DNA of 64,000 bases from Martinezella multihospitum (GCF_900094585.1 NZ_FMAG01000008.1:265159-329158); one strand, 5' to 3'. Shown: positions 42,910 to 52,551, counted from the stretch's first letter. Notes: generated by a model not told the origin, from the sequence alone. Numbers and translations are program-made.

Positions 42910-42946
42910 GCCAGCATAAATGAAGGGGGCGCCGCATCGTCCCCTC

Positions 42947-42967
42947 AAGCAGAATGCGCTGCTTTTT
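42947..42967. terminator. terminator between convergent genes
   Basis: Arms AAGCAG and CTGCTT around AATGCG, followed on the plus strand by TTTTT, lie between the ends of the FAD protein gene (42909) and the binding-protein gene (42972). The plus-strand T-run makes it a terminator for the FAD protein unit. Confidence 0.6.
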
Positions 42968-42971
42968 AGCC

Positions 42972-44588
42972 TCAGCCTTGTCCCTCCTTGATGTAGACGT
43001 CGGCGAAATTCGATTGCACGCCCTCGGCGCCGATCGTGTGGTTTTTGACGCGCTTGTTGAAGACGGTGACGTTTTCGAGCGAGATCAGATTGATGACGGG
43101 AAGTTCGTCGGCGATGATCTTCTGGAAGTCGTTGAATTCCTGTTTGCGCTTTGCCTCGTCGACTTCGATCGAGGCCGCTTCCAGCAGCCGGTCGACCTTC
43201 GGGTTCTGATAGTGGCTGGCATTGGAGAAGGGCAATCCGAGCTTGAAGTTCTTCGACCAGTAGATGCGCTGTACGCCGAGCGTCGGATCAAACTGGTTGC
43301 CGAGATATTCCGCCGTCAGGTCGAAGGCGCGCTCCGTATAGACCTTCTGGATGTAGGTGGAGAAGTCGTAAGAATCGATCCGCGCATCGATACCGATGCG
43401 GGCCAGATTCTGCTTGAGATATTCGGCGACGCGCTTGAAACCTTCATTATAGGAATTGTGCGTCAGGCGAAGCGTAAACCGGGTGCCGCCGCCGCTTCGC
43501 TTGTAGCCAGCTTCGTCAAGCAGCTGCTCGGCTGCCTTAAGATCGAAGGCGTAAGGCTTGATCGACGTATCCAGATAGTTTGGCAGGAAGGTGCTGACCG
43601 GTGTCGGCGAGACGTGTCCGTAGCCATACCAGACGGTATTGAGGATGACGTTGAGGTCGATCGCATGGGCGATCGCGCGTCGGACACGGACATCCTTCAG
43701 ATACTCGTTGTCGAGGTTGAGGATGAGCTGCGTCTGGTCGCCCTTCGTCTCGTAGCCGCGGGAATCAATACCGATATTCGGCAGGGCCTTGATGCGCTCG
43801 AGATCGGCGAGCGGGATGGGATTGTCGCCACCAAGGTCGAATTCTCCAGTCTCGAAGCCGGCAGCGCGGGCGGCACCATCGGGTACGAAGCGAACGACAA
43901 CCTGGTCGAGATAGGGTTTGCCGGCGTCCCAGTAGTCGGGATTGCGCTCCAGGATGATGTGCGAGCCGCGCACCCACTCCCGAAAGACGAACGGTCCTGT
44001 ACCGATCGGGGCGCTTCCGTTCGGATTGGTCGGAACATCGGCGATCTTGACGCCCTCATAGACGTGTTTCGGCACGATCGGGGATTCGGCCGCATAGAGC
44101 GCTTTCAGGAGGTAAGGCGCTGGCTTGGAGAGCCGGAATATCGCGGTCAGCGGGTCTGGCGTGTCGACCGCGATGACATTGGCAAACGTGCCGCGCCCGC
44201 GCGGATGAACCTGTTTCAGGAGTTCGATCGAATAGGCGACGTCTGCCGAGGTGAACGGCTTGCCGTCGTGCCATTTGACGTTGGCTCTGAGCTTGAACCT
44301 ATAGGTGAGACCATCTGAGGCCACTGACCATTCGGTCGCAAGCTGCGGCTTCGGCACCAGACCGAAATCATAGCTGAGCAGACCCTCGGTGATCTTCGGG
44401 CTGATCTTCTGCGTGCCGCCTGCGGTATGGGCGAGTGCCAGGATCGTCGGCGGTTCGGGCTCGACGATGAAATTAAGCGTGCCGCCGCGCGGCGGTGTGT
44501 CGGCTGCGCGCGTCGCAAAGCTTGGCAGAAGGGTTGCTGCGGTCGAGAGCAGAAGCAGTTGATTGAAACGGCGGCGGTTGATGGTCAT
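42972..44588 (-). CDS. peptide-type ABC binding protein (Tat-exported), orphan
   Basis: 538 aa SBP_bac_5 protein. The Tat-like signal MTINRRRFNQLLLLSTAATL is nearly that of the protein at 28293, so the two are close paralogues. Blocks include LVPKPQLATEWSVASDGLTY, KLRANVKWHDGKPFTSADVA and VRGSHIILERNPDYWDAGKP. The ATG at 44588 follows AAGGAAAACGA; the longer frame is not used. It has no permease of its own and is divergent from a LysR regulator gene that may control it. Confidence 0.9.
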   Translation of the reverse strand: MTINRRRFNQLLLLSTAATLLPSFATRAADTPPRGGTLNFIVEPEPPTILALAHTAGGTQKISPKITEGLLSYDFGLVPKPQLATEWSVASDGLTYRFKLRANVKWHDGKPFTSADVAYSIELLKQVHPRGRGTFANVIAVDTPDPLTAIFRLSKPAPYLLKALYAAESPIVPKHVYEGVKIADVPTNPNGSAPIGTGPFVFREWVRGSHIILERNPDYWDAGKPYLDQVVVRFVPDGAARAAGFETGEFDLGGDNPIPLADLERIKALPNIGIDSRGYETKGDQTQLILNLDNEYLKDVRVRRAIAHAIDLNVILNTVWYGYGHVSPTPVSTFLPNYLDTSIKPYAFDLKAAEQLLDEAGYKRSGGGTRFTLRLTHNSYNEGFKRVAEYLKQNLARIGIDARIDSYDFSTYIQKVYTERAFDLTAEYLGNQFDPTLGVQRIYWSKNFKLGLPFSNASHYQNPKVDRLLEAASIEVDEAKRKQEFNDFQKIIADELPVINLISLENVTVFNKRVKNHTIGAEGVQSNFADVYIKEGQG

Positions 44589-44905
44589 TCGTTTTCCTTG
44601 CCGGCTGAACGGATCGGTTCTTCTGTGAACCGCTGGCGGAGATGTCCGCGATCGGCGCATCTTCGGCGGCAGGGCCGGCAAAACGGAAGAATGTTTTTCT
44701 CATCGCCCGAGAAAGAAAAGCTTCGCCAGATCCGCCCGAAACGAGCAGGTCAAATCTTTTGTCTATTAAAAATATAGACTATTTTGCATTTTTAGTTTTT
44801 GCTTCCCCCATGCCGCCCAGGCATGGAAGAAAATGTCCATCCGCTTGCCGGTAAACGCAAAGCGCGTGCTCGTCTTGAGATGGTCGATCGTGCTGCAATC
44901 GGATC
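44589..44905. promoter_or_regulatory. divergent promoter region with AT-rich inverted repeat
   Basis: 317 bases between the binding-protein gene (minus) and the LysR gene (plus). At 44761-44779 lies GTCTAT-N7-ATAGAC, which also satisfies the T-N11-A rule of LysR boxes. The surrounding 44750-44805 is AT-rich. A second hairpin-like stretch near 44604-44640 (tgaacggatcggttc, gtgaaccgctgg) faintly resembles the mosaic repeat. Confidence 0.55.
44761..44779. promoter_or_regulatory. candidate LysR-type binding site
   Basis: GTCTATTAAAAATATAGAC has perfect six-base arms (GTCTAT, ATAGAC) separated by seven A/T bases. It sits 127 bases before the LysR start codon in the divergent promoter, the usual position of a LysR operator. 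Confidence 0.5.
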
Positions 44906-45916
44906 ATGAACACGATTGCCGACACCCGGAGAAAATCCATCCAGCCGACCTTGGCGCGACTACCGCCATTGACCTCGCTGCGTGCCTTCGTCGCGACTGC
45001 CCGGCATTTAAGTTTCCTCGGTGCTGCGGAGGAATTGCACGTGACCTCGGCGGCCGTCGGTCAACAGATCCGGCTTCTGGAGGACTATCTGGGGCAGTCG
45101 CTGTTTCACAGGGTTCGTGGTCAGCTGCAGTTGACGGCAGCCGGCCTTGCGCTCGTACCCGGGCTGACAAACGCATTCGATGTGGTTCTGGCAACGATGA
45201 CGCAATTCACGGCCAGCGATCACGATCTGCCGATCCGCGTGTCGGTTGCTCCGTCCTTTGCCAGCAAATGGCTGATCCCGAGACTGGAAGGTCTGAGAGA
45301 GGCGGCGCCCGGCTTGCAGATTCTGGTCGACGCCTCGACGCATTTGACCGATCTGAATACCGGCGATACCGATTGCGCCATCCGTTACGGCAGCGGTGTC
45401 TATCCCGGCCTTGTCGTCGACCATCTGTTCTCCGAGGCTGTCGTGCCGATCTGCAGCCCGGAATTCGCCGAGCGGCATTGGCTGTGGAACGGTCCGCAGG
45501 CGATCGAAGGGGTGCCGCTGCTGCACGAGGATGGCGCGGAGCACGACCATTCCTGCCCGGATTGGAATGGCTGGCTGCGCGCCGAAGGGCTGTCCCTGCG
45601 TTTGCCGCAGGGCGGCTTCCGCCTCAGTCAGTCATCGCTCGTCATCGATGCCGCACTGGCAGGGCAGGGACTTGGTCTCGGGAAAATCCGGCTGGCGGAG
45701 GCCGAACTGAAGGTCGGGCGTCTTGTCACACCGTTCGGCGGCTCGCAAGCCGTGAACTTTTCCTATTTCTTCGTCACGACGCCCGCCAAGGAGCGTCTCA
45801 CACGCGTCGAGTTGTTCCGCAACTGGCTTCAGGCGGAGGTCAAGACCCTGCGGACGATCGGCGATATCCTGTCGCGGAACACGTTGCGCAGGCTCGATAT
45901 CGCCGCCGCTGAATAG
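44906..45916 (+). CDS. LysR-family regulator, GcvA-like
   Basis: 336 aa. The helix-turn-helix region (about 22-80) reads PPLTSLRAFVATARHLSFLG then EELHVTSAAVGQQIRLLEDY and LGQSLFHRVRGQLQLTAAG. The effector domain follows (LPIRVSVAPSFASKWLIPRL), with the RYGSGVYPGL loop of the GcvA group. It is divergent from the orphan binding-protein gene and convergent with the nitroreductase gene, 8 bases away. It is the only LysR gene inside the sulfur island and so a candidate controller of it. Confidence 0.93.
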   Translation: MNTIADTRRKSIQPTLARLPPLTSLRAFVATARHLSFLGAAEELHVTSAAVGQQIRLLEDYLGQSLFHRVRGQLQLTAAGLALVPGLTNAFDVVLATMTQFTASDHDLPIRVSVAPSFASKWLIPRLEGLREAAPGLQILVDASTHLTDLNTGDTDCAIRYGSGVYPGLVVDHLFSEAVVPICSPEFAERHWLWNGPQAIEGVPLLHEDGAEHDHSCPDWNGWLRAEGLSLRLPQGGFRLSQSSLVIDAALAGQGLGLGKIRLAEAELKVGRLVTPFGGSQAVNFSYFFVTTPAKERLTRVELFRNWLQAEVKTLRTIGDILSRNTLRRLDIAAAE

Positions 45917-45924
45917 CCAGCCGA

Positions 45925-46773
45925 TCACTTCAGCCTGAAGCCGAGGCGGCGGGCGGCCACGCCGAGAAGGTGCCGCCCCTTCAAGGCTTCGACCGTGCCT
46001 ATCCTGTTCTTCACCTGCACCGTCCAGTCGATGCGCGGCATGCGCTGCTCGACCTGAAAGTCCTGTAGGACCGTATTGTAATGCCGCAGGTCGTCCGACC
46101 GCCGGCGATGATCGTAGCGTTCGTCATGAAGCACGCTCGTCTGCGGCAGCCGCGGCTTGACGGCGGCCGGTGTGGCCGGGTCGGGATAGCCGACCGTCAG
46201 ACCGAAGACCGGAAACACGCCTTCTGGCAACTCCAGCTCGCGCGCCACCCTTTCCGGGTCGTTGCGGATGGCGCCGATATAGCAGGTGCCGAGGCCCTGC
46301 GATTCCAGCGAGACGACGGCATTCTGTGCGGCCAAGGCAGCATCGATGACGCCGAGCAGGAAGCTTTCGACATAATCCAGGCCATCGGCGGCAGAGTTCT
46401 GGTCCGCCGCAATACGGCGTGGCCTTGAAAGATCCGCAAGCCAGATCAGCAGCAACGGCGCCTGCGTGATCTGCCTCTGTGTTCTGGCGACGGCGTTCAG
46501 CTTTTCCTTGCGCGCCTCGTCCCGGACGGCAATGACGCTCCAGGCCTGCAGATTGGACGAACTCGGTGCCGATTGCGCTGCGGCAATCGCGAGATGGAGA
46601 ATATCGTCCGGAACCGGCTTTGGCAGGTAGTCGCGTACGCTGCGATGGGAGAGCAGCGTCTCGATCGTCTCGTTCCAGTCGGCGCCGATATGGTGGCTGT
46701 TACGATAGCGCTCGCCGACGAGAGCGGCGAGCCTGTCCCCCTCTGGAAGCCTTGCGGTCGTGGCTGACGTCAT
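45925..46773 (-). CDS. nitroreductase-family NAD(P)H:flavin oxidoreductase
   Basis: 282 aa FMN protein of the NfsA/FRP type. Blocks are ETLLSHRSVRDYLPKPVPDD, AAQSAPSSSNLQAWSVIAVR and ESQGLGTCYIGAIRNDPERV, with GLTVGYP near the C-terminal third. Some enzymes of this family reduce free FMN. Being the last gene of an operon with two FMNH2-dependent monooxygenases and two DszC-like enzymes, it is the likely flavin reductase serving them. This is inferred from context. Confidence 0.88.
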   Translation of the reverse strand: MTSATTARLPEGDRLAALVGERYRNSHHIGADWNETIETLLSHRSVRDYLPKPVPDDILHLAIAAAQSAPSSSNLQAWSVIAVRDEARKEKLNAVARTQRQITQAPLLLIWLADLSRPRRIAADQNSAADGLDYVESFLLGVIDAALAAQNAVVSLESQGLGTCYIGAIRNDPERVARELELPEGVFPVFGLTVGYPDPATPAAVKPRLPQTSVLHDERYDHRRRSDDLRHYNTVLQDFQVEQRMPRIDWTVQVKNRIGTVEALKGRHLLGVAARRLGFRLK

Positions 46774-46785
46774 GTTGTTTCTCCT

Positions 46786-48114
46786 TCATTCGGCGGCAAT
46801 GGCATAGGGGTTCGCCGGCCGGGAAAGGCCGAGATGGTCCCGCAGGGTATGGCCCGCATATTCTTTTCGGAACATGCCGCGGCGGCGCAGGATGGGAACG
46901 ACTTCGTCCACGAACACCTCCAGGCCATGCGGCAGCACGTCCGGCATCAGGTTGAAGCCATCCGCGGCGCCGGCGGCAAACCATGTCTCTATGTCGTCGG
47001 CAATGGCGCTGGGGGTGCCGACGATGGTGCGGTGCCCGGTGCCGCCATTCAATGCGCGGATAAGGCTGCGCACGGTCAGTTTCTCGCGATGGGCCAGGGC
47101 CAGTGTCGCTTTGAAGAAGGTGTGGCCGCCGTCGGCCGGCAGGGGAATATCATCCGGCAGGGGTTCGTCGAGCTTCAGCCTGTTCGGATCGACCTGCAAG
47201 ACGCCCGATAGGCGTGCGAGGCTGTATTCCAGCGGAATGAGCTCGCGCAGCTCCTCCTGTCGTTGCCTGGCTTCCGCCTCGGTGCTGCCGATGATGGTGG
47301 CAAGGCCGGCGAGCACCAGCAGGCGATCGGGCGCCCGGCCATAGCGAGCAGCCCTTGTTCGCAGGTCGCGCGCATAGTCGAGAGACTCCTCAAGGGATTG
47401 CGAGGCCGAGAACACCGCCTCGGCGTGCTGGGCAGCAAGCTCGCGCCCATCATCCGAGCCGCCGGCCTGCACGATGACGGGATGTCCCTGCGGCGGGCGC
47501 GGGACATTGTGAGGCCCATGCACGGAAAAGTGCTTGCCGTGATGGGCAATCGCATGGACCTTGCTCGTGTCGACGAACCGCCCGCTTTCGACATCGCCGA
47601 TGAAGGCGTCTTCTTCCCAGCTGTCCCACAGCGCCTTTACGACAGATGTGAACTCTGCCGCGCGCTCATAGCGGTTTTGATGCGCGACCGGTTTTTCCCG
47701 CCCGAAATTCCGGCTTTGCGGGAGATCGGCGCTGGTGACGATATTCCAGCCGACGCGACCGCCACTGGCATGATCGAGCGTCGCAAAGCGACGAGCGATA
47801 TTATAGGGCTCGTTATAGGTGGTCGACGCGGTGGCGATCAGGCCGATATGCTCGGTATCGGCCGCAACCGATGCCAGCACGATGGTCGGCTCGAGAGACG
47901 TCAGCGGCCGAAAATCGACGCGATCGGAAATGGCTGCCTGATCGGCCAGAAAGACCGCGTCGAAGGTGCCGCGTTCGGCGATACGGGCGACATTGATATA
48001 GTGGTTGATATCGAAGGATGCACGCGGGTCGCTTCCCCGCATGCGCCAGGCAGCCGGTGAAAATCCGGAGTGCAATATGTTGATGTTGAGATGGAGTTCG
48101 CGTTTCCGGCTCAC
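46786..48114 (-). CDS. DszA/NtaA-family FMNH2 monooxygenase (1)
   Basis: 442 aa luciferase-like enzyme of the NtaA/SnaA/DszA branch. Blocks are INHYINVARIAERGTFDAVF-like FDINHYINVARIAERGTFD, YNEPYNIARRFATLDHASGG, RVGWNIVTSADLPQSRNFG and HPVIVQAGGSDDGRELAAQH. The start is a GTG at 48114 overlapping the upstream stop (GTGA) with GGGGATATTCCA before it; the longer frame lacks a site. It is coupled to the DszC-like gene just upstream. The protein ends in AIAAE, a tail shared by several products of the island. Confidence 0.9.
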   Translation of the reverse strand: MSRKRELHLNINILHSGFSPAAWRMRGSDPRASFDINHYINVARIAERGTFDAVFLADQAAISDRVDFRPLTSLEPTIVLASVAADTEHIGLIATASTTYNEPYNIARRFATLDHASGGRVGWNIVTSADLPQSRNFGREKPVAHQNRYERAAEFTSVVKALWDSWEEDAFIGDVESGRFVDTSKVHAIAHHGKHFSVHGPHNVPRPPQGHPVIVQAGGSDDGRELAAQHAEAVFSASQSLEESLDYARDLRTRAARYGRAPDRLLVLAGLATIIGSTEAEARQRQEELRELIPLEYSLARLSGVLQVDPNRLKLDEPLPDDIPLPADGGHTFFKATLALAHREKLTVRSLIRALNGGTGHRTIVGTPSAIADDIETWFAAGAADGFNLMPDVLPHGLEVFVDEVVPILRRRGMFRKEYAGHTLRDHLGLSRPANPYAIAAE

Positions 48115-49331
48115 TGGAATATCCCCGGTTCGGGAAACTCGCCGTTGAGGAACCATGTCCCGACATTGCGGGTCTTGTATTCGGCGGGATTGTGAAGCGT
48201 GTGGATGCGCACATTGCGCCAGAAGCGATCGAATCCGAGCGGTCTGACGGCGGACCTTGCGCCCATGACCTCGAAGATCTCGCTCGTCACTTCAAGGGCG
48301 ACGCGGCCGGCAAGCACGTTGGCGGAAGCAACGGCGATCGCCGCTTCGCCGCGCTCGTCCGCTGTCAAATCAGGCCCTTTCGCGTAGACGGCATCAACGG
48401 CCGAAAGCGCCCGATCGGCAAGCGCCGTTGCCGCCTGCACCTTGGTCCATAGCTCGCCATATTGCCTCTTGATCCATGGGTCGTCGGAATGGCGTTCGAC
48501 GCCGGAATAGATCCATGGCCGCGATTTCGCGACGGTATAGTCGCGCGCCGCCGCCAATGCCCCCTGCGCGGAGCCGACGAACACATTGAGAAGGACGCTC
48601 TGCTGCTGCAGGGGAGCCAACAGGGTGATCGGAACCTGCGGCCTGTCAGGCAGGATCTCGCTCTTCTCGATCTCGACGTCCTTGTAGAGGACGCGGCCGC
48701 TTCCGGTCTGGCGTTGGCCGATCCCGTCCCAATCGTCCGTGATGGTGATGCCTTTGCGGTCGGCCGGTATATAGGCGAAGCTCCGCCTGTTGGTCGTCTC
48801 GTCTTCCCAGGCGACCATCAGATAATCGGCGACATGCGAGCCTGAGGCGAACGGCCTGACGCCGTTGAGGATGACCCTTTCCCCTTCCTGTCGACCAAAG
48901 AGGCTTTTGGAGAAGCTGTTCGTTGTATTGCCCCAGAACCAGCGTCCGGCCGCCGAGCGGCGCAGTATGTTGCGGGATCGCTCATCATGGGCCGTTGTGA
49001 CCGCATTTTGCAGCGGGCTGAAATGATAGCCATAGAGATGGCCGAGCGAGCCATCCACCTTGGCGAATTCGCGCACGATGCGCATGGCGGTGGAATAGGG
49101 TTCGCCGGCGCCGCCGAACTCTTTCGGGATCACCAGATTGACGAGACCGCTCTCCTTGAGGAGCCTGATCTGCTCGGTAGGCCTACCACCTGACTGATCC
49201 CTCTCTATGGCATCCAGGGCAAATATATCCCGCAGCTCGGCGGCTTTGGCGAGATAGGGATTTGATCGATCGGCCTCGAAAAGGGAGGGCGTGGGGTAGG
49301 GCGGCTCAAAGCCATCCGGTTTTATGGTCAT
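48111..49331 (-). CDS. acyl-CoA-dehydrogenase-fold monooxygenase, DszC/SfnB-like (2)
   Basis: 406 aa. DDWDGIGQRQTGSGRVLYKD is the DszC/SfnB signature block; GGRPTEQIRLLKESGLVNLV and DGSLGHLYGYHFSPLQNAV lie in the N-terminal half, and FDRFWRNVRIHTLHNPAEYK near the end. It is a close paralogue of 51062-52240. The ATG at 49331 (MTIKPDGFE) is chosen over an open extension to 49460, which overlaps the DUF3088 gene. It forms a pair with the DszA-like gene that follows it. Confidence 0.9.
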   Translation of the reverse strand: MTIKPDGFEPPYPTPSLFEADRSNPYLAKAAELRDIFALDAIERDQSGGRPTEQIRLLKESGLVNLVIPKEFGGAGEPYSTAMRIVREFAKVDGSLGHLYGYHFSPLQNAVTTAHDERSRNILRRSAAGRWFWGNTTNSFSKSLFGRQEGERVILNGVRPFASGSHVADYLMVAWEDETTNRRSFAYIPADRKGITITDDWDGIGQRQTGSGRVLYKDVEIEKSEILPDRPQVPITLLAPLQQQSVLLNVFVGSAQGALAAARDYTVAKSRPWIYSGVERHSDDPWIKRQYGELWTKVQAATALADRALSAVDAVYAKGPDLTADERGEAAIAVASANVLAGRVALEVTSEIFEVMGARSAVRPLGFDRFWRNVRIHTLHNPAEYKTRNVGTWFLNGEFPEPGIFQ

Positions 49332-49344
49332 GACGGCCTCGTTC

Positions 49345-49683
49345 CTAATGCACGCGGGGAAAGCCGTGCCGTTCGGCAAGCAGCTCAAGAATGCGATCGG
49401 TCGAATTGACGAAGCGCGTGCCGTTCCAGTTACCGGCATCATCAGGCGGGCTTTCCGCAAGGATCAGAAGCGGCAGCGACTGGTTTTCCTCGCCGGCAAC
49501 CTCGATCACCTTTTGCCGTGGCCGCAGGAAGGCGACCCTTTCGACATCGATTGCAGAAGTTAGATCCGGGAAGGAGGCGAGCAGTCCCTCGATCGCGTTG
49601 CAATAGGGGCATACGAAGCTGACACCTGGGTGTTTCGGATCGGCAAAGCCGGGCGAAATGAGGAACAATTTGTCACGAGCCAT
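49345..49683 (-). CDS. DUF3088 thioredoxin-like protein
   Basis: 112 aa. It begins MARDKLFLISPGFADPKHPG and has a Cys-x-x-Cys motif FVCPYCNAIEGLL (cysteines near 25 and 28), then DVERVAFLRPRQKVIEV and EENQSLPLLIL, the pattern of DUF3088 proteins. The CPYC motif is the glutaredoxin-type active site, so a redox or persulfide-handling role is conceivable, but none is established. It stands between the two DszC/DszA-like modules, with gaps of 11 and 13 bases. Confidence 0.85.
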   Translation of the reverse strand: MARDKLFLISPGFADPKHPGVSFVCPYCNAIEGLLASFPDLTSAIDVERVAFLRPRQKVIEVAGEENQSLPLLILAESPPDDAGNWNGTRFVNSTDRILELLAERHGFPRVH

Positions 49684-49694
49684 TTGATCTTCTC

Positions 49695-51050
49695 CTATTC
49701 TGCTGCGATCGCACTGCCTGCGGAAAAACGATTGGCCGGACGCCTCAGGCCGAGATTTTCGCGCAGCGTCGAGCCTTCATATTCGCTACGGAACAGGCCG
49801 CGGCGGCGCAGTTCCGGCACGACGAGCGTAATGAAATCGGCAAGACCGCCGGGCATGATCGGCGCCATGATGTTGAAGCCGTCGGCGCCAAAGTTCTCGA
49901 AGCGCTCTTCCATGACATCGGCGATTTGTGCCGGCGTCCCCACGACCTGCCAATGCCCGCGTGCGCCGGCGATGCGCAGATAGAGCTGACGAATGGTCAG
50001 GTTTTCGCGGCGCGCGAGATCGAGCACCAGTTCCTGACGGCTCTTGCCGGCGTTGGTGACCGGCGGCTCGGGCGGCACCGGACCGTCAAGCGGATAAGAA
50101 CTCAAATCGACGCCGGTCAATTGCGAGAGGAGGTTGAGGCCCACTTCCGGCTGGATGAGGTTCTGCAGGGCCTGGAATTTGTCTTCGGCTTCCGCCTCGC
50201 TTCGCCCGACGACAGGAAAGATTCCCGGCAGAATCTTCAAATCGTCGGGCGAACGGCCATATTTGCCGAGCCGACCCTTGACGTCGGCATAGAAGGCTTT
50301 CGCCTCGTCGAGGGTGATCTGTGCGGCAAAAATCGCCTCGGCGGTGCGTGCGGCCAGTTCCTTACCCGGCTCCGAGGCTCCGGCCTGCACGATAACCGGG
50401 CGCCCCTGCGGGGATCGCGGAATGTTGAGTGGTCCGCGCACCTTGAAGTGGCGTCCCTTGTGGTCGAGCCGATGCAGCTTCTCCGGATCGAAATAGCGGC
50501 CGCTGTCGCGATCCCGAACGAAGGCATCATCGTCCCAGCTGTCCCAGAGGCCAAGCACGACATCGGCAAATTCCTCGGCACGGTCATAGCGGTCGGCATG
50601 CAGCACCTGTGCATCATGGCCGAAGTTGAAGGCGGCGTCCGGGTCGGAGGATGTCACGAGGTTCCAGCCGGCGCGGCCGCCGCTCAATCGGTCGAGCGAG
50701 CCGAACTGTCGCGCCAGGTTGAAGGGGTCGGAAAAGCTTGTCGAGGCGGTGGCGATCAGGCCGATATTGCGGGTGACGCTGGCAAGGGCCGAGAGCAGCG
50801 TAATCGGCTCGAACGGATAGATGCCGCTATGCGCCTTCCGGCTTGCCGCATCCAAATCCTTCAAACGAGCTGCAACCCCGTCGGCAAAGAAGATGGTATC
50901 GAACTTGGCGGCCTCGGCTAGTTTGGCGAGTTCGAGATAGTTTTCGAACTCGATCCCGACGGATGCCTCCGGATGCCGCCAGGCGGCAATATGATGGCCC
51001 GTGAAGAGCAGGAAGGCGCCGAGCTTGATCTGATCCTTGCGTCTAGCCAT
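49695..51050 (-). CDS. DszA/NtaA-family FMNH2 monooxygenase (2)
   Basis: 451 aa. Blocks are LGAFLLFTGHHIAAWRHPEA, FDTIFFADGVAARLKDLDAA, FSDPFNLARQFGSLDRLSGG, RAGWNLVTSSDPDAAFNFG and RPVIVQAGASEPGKELAART. It is very close to the divergent paralogue at 52552-53907. The ATG at 51050 with AGGAC is chosen; the extra 19 codons upstream overlap the previous gene. DszA cleaves a C-S bond in an aryl sulfone, NtaA cleaves C-N in nitrilotriacetate; the sulfur context favours the first. It ends in AIAAE. Confidence 0.91.
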   Translation of the reverse strand: MARRKDQIKLGAFLLFTGHHIAAWRHPEASVGIEFENYLELAKLAEAAKFDTIFFADGVAARLKDLDAASRKAHSGIYPFEPITLLSALASVTRNIGLIATASTSFSDPFNLARQFGSLDRLSGGRAGWNLVTSSDPDAAFNFGHDAQVLHADRYDRAEEFADVVLGLWDSWDDDAFVRDRDSGRYFDPEKLHRLDHKGRHFKVRGPLNIPRSPQGRPVIVQAGASEPGKELAARTAEAIFAAQITLDEAKAFYADVKGRLGKYGRSPDDLKILPGIFPVVGRSEAEAEDKFQALQNLIQPEVGLNLLSQLTGVDLSSYPLDGPVPPEPPVTNAGKSRQELVLDLARRENLTIRQLYLRIAGARGHWQVVGTPAQIADVMEERFENFGADGFNIMAPIMPGGLADFITLVVPELRRRGLFRSEYEGSTLRENLGLRRPANRFSAGSAIAAE

Positions 51051-51061
51051 GAGATGTCCTT

Positions 51062-52240
51062 TCAGCGGTACATCGCTGGAACGGGGAATTCGCCCGTCAG
51101 CAGCCATGTGCCGAGCGTGCGCTTCTTGTACTCGGCGGGATTGTGCAGGCTATGGGTTCGCACGTTGCGCCAGAAACGATCGAAACCGTTCGCCGTCGTC
51201 GCCGATCGAGCCCCCATGACTTCAAAAATCTCGCTGGAGACGGCAAGCCCGATCTCACCGGCATAGAGATTGGCCGCGGCGATATCGATGGCCGCGGCCC
51301 CGCGCTCTTCATGCGTCAGACCCGGTCCCTGGTTGAAGGCAGCGTCGAGGCTGCGGGCCGCCTTGTCGGCAAGCTCGGTGGCAGCCAGCGTGCGGATGTA
51401 GAGGTCGCCGTATTGCCGCTTGATCCAGGGATCGTCGGTGTGCTTGTCGACACCGGAATAGATCCAGGGCCGCGACGATGTCCTCGTATACGCTCGGCCT
51501 TCTTCCAGTGCGCCCTGGGCGCTACCGACAAAGACGTTGAGCAGCACGCTTTGCTGCAGCAGGGACGTCAACGATGTATAGGGGGTCAGCGGGACCGCCG
51601 GCGAGCTGATGAGTTCGTCGTCCCCAATCTCGAGGTCGTGAAAGCTGACCGTGCCGCTGCCGGTCTGTCGCTGGCCGATGCCATCCCAATCATCTTCGAT
51701 GACGATGCCCTGGCGGTCGGCCGGCACGGCAGCCGTCAGGCGCTCGCCATCGGCATTTTCGAAGGAGATCTGAATGTAGTCGGCAATGTGCGAGCCGGAG
51801 GAAAACGGGCGCTTGCCGTTGATGAGCCAGCCATTGTCGATGCGTCGTCCCGACGATGTCTTCGACATGGCGTTACCGGAATTGCCCCAGACGAAATTGC
51901 CCGCTGCGGAGGCCCTGAGCAGCCGTTCCCTCTGCACATCTGACCCTCGAAAGAGCACGAGGTTCAGGGGGAGGTGGTGGTAGCCGAAGAGATGCGCGAG
52001 CGAGCCGTCGGTGCGCGCGAATTCCCGCACGGCCCGCAGGATGGAGAGCCAGGAAGCGCCACGACCGCCATATCGGGTCGGGATCTGTGCCGAGGGCAAT
52101 CCGCTCTCCTTCAGCAGGCGGATCTGTTCGGTCGGTCTGCCGCCTAACTTGTCGCGCTCGACCGCATCCCGGTCGAAGGCCTCTCTGAGCTCGACGGCCT
52201 TTGCGACAAGGGGATCGGATGTGTCTGATTGGAAAGACAT
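51062..52240 (-). CDS. acyl-CoA-dehydrogenase-fold monooxygenase, DszC/SfnB-like (3)
   Basis: 392 aa. DDWDGIGQRQTGSGTVSFHD is the signature block; GGRPTEQIRLLKESGLPSAQ and FDRFWRNVRTHSLHNPAEYK match the paralogue at 48111. It is the first gene of the six-gene minus-strand operon 52240-45925. Its start lies in a divergent promoter region shared with the DszA-like/Ssu operon. It should deliver an oxygenated sulfur compound to the DszA-like enzymes. Confidence 0.9.
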   Translation of the reverse strand: MSFQSDTSDPLVAKAVELREAFDRDAVERDKLGGRPTEQIRLLKESGLPSAQIPTRYGGRGASWLSILRAVREFARTDGSLAHLFGYHHLPLNLVLFRGSDVQRERLLRASAAGNFVWGNSGNAMSKTSSGRRIDNGWLINGKRPFSSGSHIADYIQISFENADGERLTAAVPADRQGIVIEDDWDGIGQRQTGSGTVSFHDLEIGDDELISSPAVPLTPYTSLTSLLQQSVLLNVFVGSAQGALEEGRAYTRTSSRPWIYSGVDKHTDDPWIKRQYGDLYIRTLAATELADKAARSLDAAFNQGPGLTHEERGAAAIDIAAANLYAGEIGLAVSSEIFEVMGARSATTANGFDRFWRNVRTHSLHNPAEYKKRTLGTWLLTGEFPVPAMYR

Positions 52241-52551
52241 GTCTGCTCCACGCCCATGAATTTGAACGGCGTATCACCGTTTTGAGACATGAAGGGTTCG
52301 GTGATTGCAGGCTCAAGTCCAGCAATATCTATTTGATCCGGTGGGAAGAAATTCTTTCCCCTGTTTATCGGAAAAACTTAGGCGGTCGCAATTTCCAGCC
52401 GTTACGACCCATTGCTGCGAAACGATCTCCGCCGGTTTGGCATGTCGCGTGACGAACAAATCCGAACTGGTGGCGGTAAATAGAATATAATTTCTATAGA
52501 TTATAATATTTAACGTTTAGCCTTCTTTCGGCAGCGACGACGGAGAAGACG
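52241..52551. promoter_or_regulatory. divergent promoter between the two sulfur operons
   Basis: 311 bases. At 52475-52515 lies a marked AT-rich block that includes TAGAA-TATAAT-TTCTA (52481-52496) and a long imperfect repeat AATATAAT against ATTATAATATT. No gene is visible. This would be the place for a CysB/LysR-type activator and the two start sites. Confidence 0.5.

Noticed and set aside
42954..44318. Plus-strand frame of 454 codons
   Set aside because: It is antisense to the binding-protein gene. Equivalent frames appear opposite the other two binding-protein genes, as expected from codon bias.
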